Assembly: GCA_020072655.1 (NCBI GenBank)
Contig: JAIQGH010000001.1
Location: 1-64,000 of the forward strand
Direction of reading: 5' to 3'
Origin: Terriglobia bacterium
GTDB lineage: Bacteria; Acidobacteriota; Terriglobia; UBA7540
DNA: 64,000 bases
In this document: positions 8,412-17,573 of the stretch, piece after piece
How the letters are laid out: each line of letters starts with the position of its first letter
Numbering within the stretch: the stretch's first letter is position 1
Position numbers and translations under genes: made by a program
Notes under the pieces: generated by a model
Database searches by the model: none
Told to the model about the DNA's origin: nothing
The model's input: the letters and a program-made list of their open reading frames with translations, nothing else

Positions 8412-9876
8412 CCTGCGCCAGTTTAGTGTGACGGGGGGAGGCTTCGGCCTCCCCCTTTTTCTTCAGTAACAGCGGGAAAAGCCCCAGGACGAAAATCCCA
8501 ATGACGCTGGTCGCCAGCGCCACGCGCAACGCCAAGGGCAGCGGCTCCGACGTCGCTTGCGGTTGCCCTTCGCGCATGTACATCACCACGACGAGCCGCA
8601 GGTAGTAGTACACGGACACGACGCTGGTCAGCACGGCGACGATGACGAGACCGATCAGGTGGGCGTGGATGGCGGCGCGGAAGAGATAAAACTTGCCAAG
8701 AAAACCCGCCGTCGTAGGAATTCCGCCGAGTGAAAGCATGAAGACCGTCAGGCAGGCGGCGACACCCGGGCGCGTGTAGCCAAGACCGGTATAGTCCTCC
8801 ACACGTAGCGCGCGCTCGCCCGTGCCCGCAATGGGGGCAATGAGGATGAAAGCTCCCACATTCATCAGCGCGTAGACGGTAAGGTAGAAGAGGACCGCGG
8901 ATACCCCTTCGGCGCTGCCCGCGGCAATTCCCACCAGCACATAACCCGCATGGGCGATGGCTGAATAGGCCAGCAGCCGCTTGACGTTGGATTGCCAGAG
9001 CGCGGCGAGATTGCCCACCACCATGGTCAGGATGGCAGAGAGCCAGAGCATCTGGAAGCTCACCGAGCCGACCGCGTGGAAAGCTCCGAGGAAGATCCGC
9101 AGGATAACGGCGAAGGCCGCGGCCTTCGGCCCCACGGAGAGGAACGCTGTCACCGGTGCCGGGGCGCCCTGATAAACGTCCGGAGTCCAAACGTGGAATG
9201 GTGCCGTCGAGACTTTGAAACCCAGGCCGATGAACATCAGGACAATCGCCACCCAGAGCAAGGGAGTTCCGCCCGTGCCGGTGCGGCTCAGACGCTCGCT
9301 GAGGGTCATCAGGTTTGTCGTGCCCGTCAGCCCGTAGACGAAGGCGATGCCGTAGAGGAAGAAAGCTGTGGCGAACGAGCCAAGCAAGAAATACTTTAAG
9401 GAGGCCTCGTTGGAGAGGCCGTCATGACGTTTGAAGCCCGCCAGCACATAAGTGGAGAGCGATGAGATCTCGAGCCCGAGGAAAATCATGATCAGTTCCG
9501 TCGAGGCCGCCATGAAGCACATGCCGACAGTTCCCATCAGGATGAGCGCATAGAACTCCCCGTGGTTGATGTTGTCGCGCTGCAAGTAGTTGAACGAACC
9601 CAGCAGGCAGAGCGCCGCAACCAGCAAAAAAAGGGCGATGAAATAGATGCTAAATGGGTCCGCGGCGATGCTGGCGTTGAAGGCCGGGCCGAGCGAGTAC
9701 GACGTGCGGACCGCTGCGGCGCCCGCGGCGACCACTCCGAGGAGCGAGAACCAGCCGAGCACGACCTTCCGGCTGGAGGGCAGAAACGGTTCAAACACCA
9801 TCACCAGGATGGCAAAGGCCGAGAGGATCTCTTGCGGAAGAATGCGTATAAAGTCGCTGGCTTGAACAGTGATCAT
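8404..9876 (-). CDS. nuoN: NADH-quinone oxidoreductase subunit N (copy 2)
   Basis: NuoN is an antiporter-like complex I membrane subunit. The 490-residue protein shows ELIMIFLGLEISSLSTYVLA, GLGFKVSTAPFHVWTPDVYQ and NVKRLLAYSAIAHAGYVLVG. It is the last gene of the minus-strand cluster, and its 3' end overlaps atpE by eight bases tail to tail. Its charged C-terminus (KKKGEAEASPRH) is encoded across the atpE terminator stem read on the opposite strand. The ATG overlaps the nuoM stop (ATGA). It is clearly diverged from copy 1, so this is not a recent duplication. Confidence 0.95.
   Translation of the reverse strand: MITVQASDFIRILPQEILSAFAILVMVFEPFLPSSRKVVLGWFSLLGVVAAGAAAVRTSYSLGPAFNASIAADPFSIYFIALFLLVAALCLLGSFNYLQRDNINHGEFYALILMGTVGMCFMAASTELIMIFLGLEISSLSTYVLAGFKRHDGLSNEASLKYFLLGSFATAFFLYGIAFVYGLTGTTNLMTLSERLSRTGTGGTPLLWVAIVLMFIGLGFKVSTAPFHVWTPDVYQGAPAPVTAFLSVGPKAAAFAVILRIFLGAFHAVGSVSFQMLWLSAILTMVVGNLAALWQSNVKRLLAYSAIAHAGYVLVGIAAGSAEGVSAVLFYLTVYALMNVGAFILIAPIAGTGERALRVEDYTGLGYTRPGVAACLTVFMLSLGGIPTTAGFLGKFYLFRAAIHAHLIGLVIVAVLTSVVSVYYYLRLVVVMYMREGQPQATSEPLPLALRVALATSVIGIFVLGLFPLLLKKKGEAEASPRHTKLAQVR
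8433..8460 (+). terminator. Intrinsic terminator of the nuo/atp transcript
   Basis: A perfect GC stem, GGGGGAGGC (8434-8442) with GCCTCCCCC (8447-8455), closes a TTCG tetraloop and is followed by TTTTT. It lies 22 bases after the atpE stop, inside the last codons of the oppositely oriented nuoN copy 2. It explains why no further atp genes follow. Confidence 0.9.
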
Positions 9877-11417
9877 CGAGCCGGCTCCGCGGGCGGAGGC
9901 GTTCTCTGGAGCGCGTAGGACGCCGGCCCGTGCTTGACGCGGTGGATCACGTGCGCCGTGCTCAAGTCGAGCCGGCGCAGGAAGGGCTGGGGATAGACTC
10001 CCATCCAGAGAATGACGAACACGACGCTGACCAATATGACCTTCTCCCGGTCCGTGAGGTCGGGGAGTTTCCGGTTCTTCTCATTCGTGACTTCGCCGAA
10101 AAACACGCGCTGGTACATCCAGAGCAGATAGACGGCCGCGAGCACGACACCCACCGCCGCCAGGACGGCATAGATTACCCGCACGTGAAACGCTCCCAAG
10201 ATGATGAGGAATTCCCCGACGAAGCCGTTCAACATCGGTAATCCAAGCGAGGATAGAGCAACAATCATGAAGAAGGCGCTATAGATGGGCAGCGTCGTGG
10301 CCAGTCCACCGAATTCCTTGATCTGACGGGTATGCCGGCGATCGTAAAGCATCCCGACCAGAATGAAGAGCGCACCCGTCGAGACGCCATGATTGCACAT
10401 CTGGTAGATCGCGCCCTGGATACCCGCCATCGTGAAGGTGAAGATGCCCAGCACGACAAAACCCAGGTGGGCCACGGAGGAATAGGCAACCAGCTTCTTC
10501 ATGTCGGGCTGGACCATGGCGACGAGCGCGCCGTAGAGAATTCCGACGATGGCCAGCACGACGATCAACGGGGCGAATTCCCGCGACGCCTGGGGGAAAA
10601 GCGGCAGGCAGAAGCGCAACATGCCGTACGTTCCCATCTTGAGCAGCACGCCGGCCAGAATCACGGAGCCCGCGGTGGGCGCCTCGACGTGCGCGTCCGG
10701 GAGCCAAGTGTGGAACGGGAACATCGGAACCTTAATGGCAAAGGCGAGGAAAAAGGCCAGGAACAGCCACGTCTGCGCCGACCCGGAGAGCCCGGCAAAT
10801 CCACCCGCCACCAGGCCCTCGATGACTTCCAGGTCGAAGGTTCCGGTTACGGTGTAGAGATAAATGATGCCGACCAGCATCAGCGCAGAGCCGGCCATGG
10901 TGTAGAGAATGAATTTGACCGCCGCATAAACGCGCCGCTCGTGCCCCCACACGCCGATCAGGAAATACATGGGGATGAGCATCGCTTCCCAGAAGATGAA
11001 GAAAAGGAAGAGGTCCAGCGAGACGAAGACACCGATCATGCCGGTTTCGAGCGCCAGAAGGAAAAGGAAGAACTCCTTCACGTGGCTGGTGATGCTTGCC
11101 CATGAGGCGAGGATGGCGAGCGGCGTCAGGAAGGCCGACAGCAGGATCAACAATACGCTCAGGCCGTCGATGCCGAGGTGATAACCGATGGGCGGCGAGG
11201 AAATCCACGGCCGGTATTCGACGAACTGCATGCCAGGCTGATTGGGGCTGAAAGCCAGGAAGAGTTTTAGCGCCAGGGCGAACGTGGCCAGGGAAAACGC
11301 CAGCGCCACGCCGCGGATCCGGTCCGCCGACTCGCGCCGCAGGAAGGCGATCACCGCCGCCCCTGCAAGCGGCAGGAACGTTAGGACGCTCAGCGGATGT
11401 TGGGAAAGCCAGATCAT
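9873..11417 (-). CDS. nuoM: NADH-quinone oxidoreductase subunit M (copy 2)
   Basis: NuoM is a proton-pumping antiporter-like subunit of complex I. The 514-residue protein has FIFWEAMLIPMYFLIGVWGH, KVPMFPFHTWLPDAHVEAP and DMKKLVAYSSVAHLGFVVLG. The ATG at 11415-11417 is separated from nuoL by 37 bases without repeats. Compared with copy 1 it lacks the Pro/Ala-rich tail. The conserved pumping residues visible in copy 1 are kept. Confidence 0.95.
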   Translation of the reverse strand: MIWLSQHPLSVLTFLPLAGAAVIAFLRRESADRIRGVALAFSLATFALALKLFLAFSPNQPGMQFVEYRPWISSPPIGYHLGIDGLSVLLILLSAFLTPLAILASWASITSHVKEFFLFLLALETGMIGVFVSLDLFLFFIFWEAMLIPMYFLIGVWGHERRVYAAVKFILYTMAGSALMLVGIIYLYTVTGTFDLEVIEGLVAGGFAGLSGSAQTWLFLAFFLAFAIKVPMFPFHTWLPDAHVEAPTAGSVILAGVLLKMGTYGMLRFCLPLFPQASREFAPLIVVLAIVGILYGALVAMVQPDMKKLVAYSSVAHLGFVVLGIFTFTMAGIQGAIYQMCNHGVSTGALFILVGMLYDRRHTRQIKEFGGLATTLPIYSAFFMIVALSSLGLPMLNGFVGEFLIILGAFHVRVIYAVLAAVGVVLAAVYLLWMYQRVFFGEVTNEKNRKLPDLTDREKVILVSVVFVILWMGVYPQPFLRRLDLSTAHVIHRVKHGPASYALQRTPPPAEPAR

Positions 11418-11454
11418 TGTTAACTCAACAAAGGTTCGTGCATCCTCCGTGCAT

Positions 11455-13387
11455 TCAGCGAATCAGAACGTATCCCAACCAGAGCACTGCGCCGAGCAGG
11501 ACCCAGGCGGCGTAGCTGCGCAGGTTGCCGGATTGAATCCGGCGCAGAATCCCGCCGGCGCTGGCCGTGGCGTCGGCGCTTCCCTCGACCATCAGACCGT
11601 CGATGGCCCCGGCGTCGACGGCTTGCCAGAAGACTCTCTCGGAAACGCGCTCGATGGGCCGGACGATCAACCAGCCGTAAAACTCGTCGACATAGTATTT
11701 CCGAACGAGCAACTGATAGAGCCCGGCAAAGCGCGCGGCGAGCTGCGTTGGGCGCTCAGGCGACTTCAGGTAGAGCCACCAGGCGACGATGATTCCAACG
11801 AGGGCGAAGAGGGCCGAAGCGCCCATCAAGCCGAGTTCGCTCAGGCCATGGACGGCGGGGTGCATCGCCTCGGAGCGGAGCAATGCTTCGGAGCGTCCGA
11901 ATACAGGCTCGAGGTATCGGTCAAAGCGCTCCGTGCCGCCCCACGCTTTCGGCCAGCTCAAGTAGCCGGCGACGACCGAGAAGAATGCCAGCGCGACGAG
12001 CGGCCGCGTCATTTTCGCGCCGCTCTCGTGAGCGTGGTGTTCGACCTCTGGCTCCAGGCGCGACTTCCCGTGGAAAGTGAGGAACAGCGCACGAAACATG
12101 TAAAACGCCGTAAGCCCAGCCGTCAGCGTGCCCAGCCAGTAGAGCCACGACTGGCCCAGCGGTCCTTCGTACGCCCCGACCAGGATTTCGTCCTTACTGA
12201 AGAACCCGGAGAGCATCGGGACACCGCTGATGGCCAACGTGGCGATGAAAAAAGTGGCCCAGGTCACCGGCATCTTGTGCCGAAGGCTTCCCATCTTTTG
12301 CATGCTGAGTTCGCCGCATCACGCTGCCCGCCGCGAGGAAGAGCAGGGACTTGAAGAACGCGTGCGTGACGAGGTGGAAAATCCCCGCCGCAAACACGCC
12401 CGCGCCGCAGCCGACGAACATGTAGCCGAGCTGACTGATCGTGGAGTAGGCGAGCATCCGCTTGAGGTCGTTCTGCGTGAGCGCGATGGTGGCGGCGAAA
12501 AACGCCGTTAAAACACCGACGGCTCCCACAGCCGCGAGCGCCATAGGAGCATGCGCATAAATGATGCTGGAGCGCGCGACGAGGTAAACGCCGGCGGTGA
12601 CCATCGTGGCGGCATGAATCAGCGCGCTGACGGGCGTGGGGCCTTCCATGGCGTCCGGCAGCCAGACGTAAAGGGGCAATTGCGCAGATTTGCCCGCCGC
12701 CCCGAGGAAGAACAGAAGCCCGGCCGCGGTCAGGGGGGCTTGGAAGTATCCCGGTGTCACTTCATTCAAGCGCGCGAAGACGTAGCTAAAGTCCACGGAA
12801 CCGAACGTCCAAAAGATTAGCGTCACCGCCAGGGTAAACCCCACGTCGCCGATGCGGGTCACGATGAAGGCTTTCTTACCGGCGTCGGAGGCCGACTTTC
12901 TGGGGAAGTAGAAACCGATGAGCAGATACGAGCACAGCCCCACGCCTTCCCACCCGACGAACATCAGCGGGTAATTCCCCGCAGTGACGAGGGTGAGCAT
13001 CATGAAGAGGAACAGGTTGAGATAAGCGAAGAAGCGATAGTACCCGCCCTCGTGTTCCATGTACCCGCGGGAGTAAAGGTGGATGAGGAAGGAGACGACG
13101 GTGACCGTCACCGTCATCACCAACGTCAGGCGGTCGTAGTAGAGCGTGAAATCAGCGCGAAAAGGGCCTGACTCGATCCAGGTGAAGTAGCTATGGACGA
13201 AGGGGACGGGGTCGGTCGGCGAGTGGGAATACGTCCAGGCGGCGAGAAGGGCGAAGAGCGTCGCGAGCCCCGAGGCCCCGCAGGCGAGGACCGAGACCAG
13301 CGCATGCGGGAACCGCCGGCCGAAGACGCCGTTCAGAAAGGCGCCGGCAAGCGGTGGGATCAGAATGAGCAAGAGAAGAAGTTCCAT
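11455..13387 (-). pseudogene. nuoL: NADH-quinone oxidoreductase subunit L (copy 2), frameshifted
   Basis: NuoL is the distal proton pump of complex I. From the ATG at 13387 the frame runs through GGYYRFFAYLNLF and MFVGWEGVGLCSYLLIGFY to FFKSLLFLAAGSVM. It is then lost near 12320, and MQKMGSLRHKMP onward is read in another frame to 11455. Aligned with copy 1 (GSVIHALSGEQDMRKMG), 11 bases are missing, the ones that encode HAL and part of the next codon. Everything else is conserved, including the C-terminal lateral-helix region. This is the same deletion length as in copy 1 but at a different position. Confidence 0.85.
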
Positions 13388-13419
13388 GCCGATGGCCAGG
13401 CGTCCAATTTCCTCTTGGA

Positions 13420-13722
13420 CTACAGTTTCATCGAATCAAGGTCGTCGATGCTTAAAGTCTGGCGATTGCGTTGTACCGCGATAATAATGGCGAGTCCCAT
13501 GGCCGCCTCGGCCGCCGCCACGACGATCACAAAGAAGACAAAAATCTGCCCATCCGGATCGCCCAGATAGCGCGAGAAGGCGATAAACGCCAGGTTCACC
13601 GCGTTCAGCATCAATTCAATGCACATGAAAATGGTGATGATGTTGCGGCGTACGATGAATCCGGCGGCGCCCAGGCCAAACAGGATCACGCTCAAAGCCA
13701 GCACGTGCGAGACGGGAACCAT
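13420..13722 (-). CDS. nuoK: NADH-quinone oxidoreductase subunit K (copy 2)
   Basis: A 100-residue, three-helix membrane subunit of complex I. The buried glutamates are present in MCIELMLNAVN and AAAEAAMGLAI. It lies 10 bases downstream of nuoJ and 32 bases ahead of nuoL. Size and motifs are normal. Confidence 0.95.
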   Translation of the reverse strand: MVPVSHVLALSVILFGLGAAGFIVRRNIITIFMCIELMLNAVNLAFIAFSRYLGDPDGQIFVFFVIVVAAAEAAMGLAIIIAVQRNRQTLSIDDLDSMKL

Positions 13723-13732
13723 CGAGTCAACC

Positions 13733-14227
13733 TCAAAGCTGTTTCTTCGCCAGCACTACCGCGCCCATCACGGCCACAAGGATCAGGATCGACGTGACCT
13801 CGAAGGGCAGGACGTAATTGCGAAAGAGCAGACCGCCCACGGCGCCCGGTCCGCCATCGAAGGTTGCGCCGGCGGCAAAGACGGTGCCTGAAAAGTGACC
13901 GACGACTACAAAGATCACTTCGGCCAGGAAAACCGCCAGCAGTGGCAAACCCAGCCGCCGCGCGAAAAGGCTGTGGTCGGTGGGCGACTCCTGCCGGGCG
14001 TTGAGAAGCATGATGACGAAGACGAAGAGCACCATGATCGCCCCTGCGTAAACAATTACCTGAATCACCGCGAGGAACTGCGCCCCGAGCAGCAAATAGA
14101 TCACCGCCAACGAGCACAGCACCAGGATCAGGGAGAGCGCGCTGTATACGGGCGTCCGCTGAAGGACCACGCTCAAGGCCGCGACGATGGCCAGTCCCGC
14201 GAAGATGTAGAACAGGGGCGCAATCAT
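13733..14227 (-). CDS. nuoJ: NADH-quinone oxidoreductase subunit J (copy 2)
   Basis: A 164-residue membrane subunit of complex I with the family block VIQVIVYAGAIMVLFVFVIM near residues 55-74. Its ATG begins on the base after the nuoH stop. In ordinary nuo operons nuoI separates nuoH from nuoJ; here nuoI is absent. Confidence 0.94.
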   Translation of the reverse strand: MIAPLFYIFAGLAIVAALSVVLQRTPVYSALSLILVLCSLAVIYLLLGAQFLAVIQVIVYAGAIMVLFVFVIMLLNARQESPTDHSLFARRLGLPLLAVFLAEVIFVVVGHFSGTVFAAGATFDGGPGAVGGLLFRNYVLPFEVTSILILVAVMGAVVLAKKQL

Positions 14228-15256
14228 TTACACGCTCCTCCAGGCCACGATCAGGCTCGTCCCCAGGACGTTTAACAGTGCCACCGGCAGCATGACCCTC
14301 CAGCCGAATCCCATGAGCTGGTCGTAACGGAATCGCGGGAGTGTTCCGCGAATCCAGATGTAGACGAACAAGAACGCGAGCACCTTGAGGGCAAACCACA
14401 AAACCGGCAGCAGCGACCGCACGAGGGGCGGGCCGAAGACCGGACCGAGCCATCCGCCGAAGAAGAGCGATGTCGCCAGGCACGAGACCGTAACCATGTT
14501 GGCGTACTCCGCCATGAAGAACATGGCGAATTTGAAGCTGCTATATTCGGTGTGATAGCCACCCACTAACTCCGCCTCCGCCTCCGGCAGGTCGAACGGG
14601 GTGCGATTGGTCTCCGCGACTGCCGCGGTGAAATAGAGCAGGAAGCCGAGCGGCTGCTTGCAGATGTTCCAGAGCCCGCGCTGCTGTTCGACAATCTCGC
14701 GCAGGCTCAGGCTGCCGGCGATCAGCACCACGCTCACTACCGCAAGCCCCAGTGAAAGCTCGTAGCTTATGAGCTGAGCTGAAGATCGCAAGCCGCCGAA
14801 CAGCGGGAACTTGCTGTTCGACGACCAGCCGGCCAGCGCCACGCCATAGACGCCCAGCGAGGTTACGGCCAGGACGAAGAGCAGTCCCACGTTCAGGTCG
14901 GTGATCTGCAATGGAATCGTGTGGCCGGCGATGGTGATGGACTCACCGAAAGGGATTACGGAAATCGAGAGAAAGGCCAGCGTGAAGGCCAGCAGCGGGG
15001 CGAGCCAGAAGATGGGCCGATCAACCTCGTCGGGAACGATGTCCTCCTTGAAAAGAAACTTGAGCGCGTCGGCGAGCGGTTGCAGCAGGCCGTGCGGTCC
15101 GACGAGGTAAGGCCCCCAACGCGACTGAATGTGCGCGACAACCTTCCTTTCCATCCACACGATGTAGGCGATAGCAGTGAGCAAGACCCCTAAGACCACG
15201 ACCACCTTGGCGAGCGTCATGAGCAAAAGGAGCGGCAAATCAGAATGCGTGGCCAT
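14228..15256 (-). CDS. nuoH: NADH-quinone oxidoreductase subunit H
   Basis: NuoH links the quinone site to the membrane arm of complex I. The 342-residue protein has eight or so helices and the family signatures RWGPYLVGPHGLLQPLADALK near the N-terminus and RTPFDLPEAEAELVGGYHTE around residue 205. The latter carries the cluster of conserved acidic residues. The ATG lies inside the end of nuoG, with a 17-base overlap. Confidence 0.96.
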   Translation of the reverse strand: MATHSDLPLLLLMTLAKVVVVLGVLLTAIAYIVWMERKVVAHIQSRWGPYLVGPHGLLQPLADALKFLFKEDIVPDEVDRPIFWLAPLLAFTLAFLSISVIPFGESITIAGHTIPLQITDLNVGLLFVLAVTSLGVYGVALAGWSSNSKFPLFGGLRSSAQLISYELSLGLAVVSVVLIAGSLSLREIVEQQRGLWNICKQPLGFLLYFTAAVAETNRTPFDLPEAEAELVGGYHTEYSSFKFAMFFMAEYANMVTVSCLATSLFFGGWLGPVFGPPLVRSLLPVLWFALKVLAFLFVYIWIRGTLPRFRYDQLMGFGWRVMLPVALLNVLGTSLIVAWRSV

Positions 15257-17471
15257 AGGGTTTCTTGGCTTCGTCCACCGAATTCAGCGCCCAACTGTAA
15301 CGGCTGAGCGTCCCGGAAGTGAAGAGCGAATCGCGCGAAGAGAAGACGAGGTCCGGGCGTTCGAGCGCCGGCGGTCGGCCCTCCGGGTGGGTCGGCACGG
15401 CGCGTCCCACGAGCAAGCTGGGCAGGGGAATGTCGTAACCAGGGACCAGGGCAATGATCTCGCGCAGCACATCTTCGGGAGATTGATAGGTCCACCTCTG
15501 GCCAAACAAACGCGCCAGGGCAAGAAGGATTTCCAGATCGCTGCGGGTTCCGGCCTGGCGCATGGTTCGCTTGAGTGCCTGAACCTCGCCGCAGGTGTTG
15601 GTTACGGTCCCGGACTTCTCGGCGAAACTGGCGGCGGGAACCACGACATTTGCGAGCTCCGCCGTCTCCGTGCGAAAGAGCTCGGCGACGAAGAGCAACT
15701 GCAATCCGGTCAGCGCAGCGTTGTCAAGCCCGAAGGTTTTCACGGGATTCGCCCCGAAGACCAGCAGCGCCTTGATTTCACCGGCGCGAATTCCCTCGAA
15801 GATCGAGCGGATGTTCCTGCCGGGAGCCGCGGGAATCTTGGCTGCCCATGCGGACTCCATCCGCTCCCTTGCCTTTTCGTTGGACAAGGGCTGGTAACCG
15901 GGCAGCGTGTCGGGCAGCAAGCCCATATCCGCCGCACCGCGCGAGTTGGCGTAATCGCCGAGCGCCACAAAGCGCGTCTTGCCGGGGAGCGTCAGCCCGC
16001 AGGTCACAAGATCGTTGACGGTTTGGCCCTGGATTTCATCGCCGAAAAGGATGACCGTATCGCTCTCTTTCTTGAGGGCGTCGGCCAATGCGGTGAGCGC
16101 TCCGGTTCCGCCCGCGCACAAGTCTTGCGCCGCGGGCGCTTGGCCGGCGAGAGCGCGGACCGCTTCGGCTTCACCTTGCGGCTTGACCTGAAGATATTGG
16201 CTTGATTGCCGGCGGAGCTTGATCTCACGGCTGTTCACGATGTAGAGCCGCGCGCCATGTTGGCGGACAGCCTGGCGGATCTGGTAGGCAATTAGAGGAT
16301 GTTGATGTGTGGGATCGTTGCCGATGAGCAATAGGCTCTTCGCTGCGGAGATGTCCTCGATGGTCGCGTAGCGGTCCGTTGCCCCGGCTTCGGTCAGTGC
16401 ACGCACCAGCGATGAAAAGTCCGCCGTGCGGTGGTGATCGATGTCGTTCGTGCCGAGCACCGTACGCGCGAACCGCTGAAGAAGGTAATCTTCCTCGTTC
16501 GTCGTGCGGTTCGAGCCGATCACGGCCACAGCGCCCGGGCCGTGCTCGGCGAGGATCGTCTTCAAACGCTCGACGGTGAACGTTAGCGCCTCTTCCCAGC
16601 TTGCCTCTTCCTGCTTTCCGTTCTTGCGGAGCAGCGGTGACTTCAGCCGTCGTTCGCTATTCACGAAATCCCAGCCGAAGCGCCCTTTGACACAGAGGAA
16701 CTCGCCGTTCAAACCGGAATGGTCACGGTTGTTGGCGCGAATGACCACGTTGTTGCGAACGGAAAGCGTCGTCCTGCAGCCGTCGCCGCAATGGTTGCAG
16801 ATTGTGCCTGTGTAGGTCACCTCCCACGGGCGCGTTTTGTAGCGATACGTACCGCTCGTGAGTGCGCCAACGGGACAAATATCGATACACATCCCGCATT
16901 CTTCGCATTCGAGTTGTTCGCCGCGATTGGGAATGATCTCGCTGTGTGCGGCGCGGAAGCCGATGCCGTAAGCGTTGACGTCCATTCCTTCGTCGCAGAC
17001 GCGGATGCAGCGGAAGCAGAGAATGCAGCGGGGACGGTCGTAATAGACGAGGTTTGAGAATTTCTTCTCCTCTTCATGCAGCTTGCCTTCCAGGAAGCGC
17101 GTTTCGGCCGCGCCGTAGCGGAAGACGGCGTCCTGCAGTTCGCACTCGCCGCCCTTGTCGCAGACGGGGCAATCCAGCGGATGGTTGGTGAGCAGGAATT
17201 CCAGCATCGACTTGCGAGTGTTCGCGACTTCCGGCGTGTCGGTGTGAACGACCATACCGTTCGTCACGACCGTCGTGCAAGCGGTCTGCAGCTTGGGCAT
17301 CTTTTCGATGGCGACCAGACACATCCGGCAGGCGCCCTGCAGCGAAAGCCCCGGATAATAGCAGAAAGAGGGGACTTCGATCCCCACTTGCTTGGCAGCC
17401 TCGATGAGCAGCGTCCCTGGGGGAACCGTCACCGGCTTTCCGTCGATGCTGAGTTTAATTGGTTCTGCCAT
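15240..17471 (-). CDS. nuoG: NADH-quinone oxidoreductase subunit G
   Basis: NuoG is the large iron-sulfur subunit of the complex I peripheral arm. The 743 residues hold a 2Fe-2S ferredoxin domain (CYYPGLSLQGACRMC) and the His/Cys cluster motif (HPLDCPVCDKGGECELQD). Two 4Fe-4S motifs follow (RCILCFRCIRVC and CEECGMCIDICPVGAL), then a molybdopterin-oxidoreductase-like domain starting at CNHCGDGC. The ATG at 17471 is preferred over a TTG two codons upstream because the family begins at the MAEPIKLSIDG block. A heptad array lies 9 bases upstream. Confidence 0.95.
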   Translation of the reverse strand: MAEPIKLSIDGKPVTVPPGTLLIEAAKQVGIEVPSFCYYPGLSLQGACRMCLVAIEKMPKLQTACTTVVTNGMVVHTDTPEVANTRKSMLEFLLTNHPLDCPVCDKGGECELQDAVFRYGAAETRFLEGKLHEEEKKFSNLVYYDRPRCILCFRCIRVCDEGMDVNAYGIGFRAAHSEIIPNRGEQLECEECGMCIDICPVGALTSGTYRYKTRPWEVTYTGTICNHCGDGCRTTLSVRNNVVIRANNRDHSGLNGEFLCVKGRFGWDFVNSERRLKSPLLRKNGKQEEASWEEALTFTVERLKTILAEHGPGAVAVIGSNRTTNEEDYLLQRFARTVLGTNDIDHHRTADFSSLVRALTEAGATDRYATIEDISAAKSLLLIGNDPTHQHPLIAYQIRQAVRQHGARLYIVNSREIKLRRQSSQYLQVKPQGEAEAVRALAGQAPAAQDLCAGGTGALTALADALKKESDTVILFGDEIQGQTVNDLVTCGLTLPGKTRFVALGDYANSRGAADMGLLPDTLPGYQPLSNEKARERMESAWAAKIPAAPGRNIRSIFEGIRAGEIKALLVFGANPVKTFGLDNAALTGLQLLFVAELFRTETAELANVVVPAASFAEKSGTVTNTCGEVQALKRTMRQAGTRSDLEILLALARLFGQRWTYQSPEDVLREIIALVPGYDIPLPSLLVGRAVPTHPEGRPPALERPDLVFSSRDSLFTSGTLSRYSWALNSVDEAKKPYGHAF

Positions 17472-17480
17472 ATTCAAACA

Positions 17481-17515
17481 GGTGCTAGGTGCTGGGGGCT
17501 GGGTGCTGGGCTGAC
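17481..17515 (-). repeat. Heptad tandem array upstream of nuoG
   Basis: On the plus strand the units are GGTGCTA, GGTGCTG, GGGGCTG, GGTGCTG, GGCTGAC. It lies 9 bases before the nuoG ATG on the coding strand. Confidence 0.83.
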
Positions 17516-17539
17516 CCCGGGCTTGCCCAGTTAACCATT

Positions 17540-17560
17540 CCCGAGTCCCGAGCCCCGAGG
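17540..17560 (-). repeat. Short heptad array between nuoF and nuoG
   Basis: Three plus-strand units: CCCGAGT, CCCGAGC, CCCGAGG. It is 13 bases past the nuoF stop, and the heptamer resembles that of the arrays at 30256-30346. Confidence 0.7.
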
Positions 17561-17573
17561 ACCTGCCGTCAGC

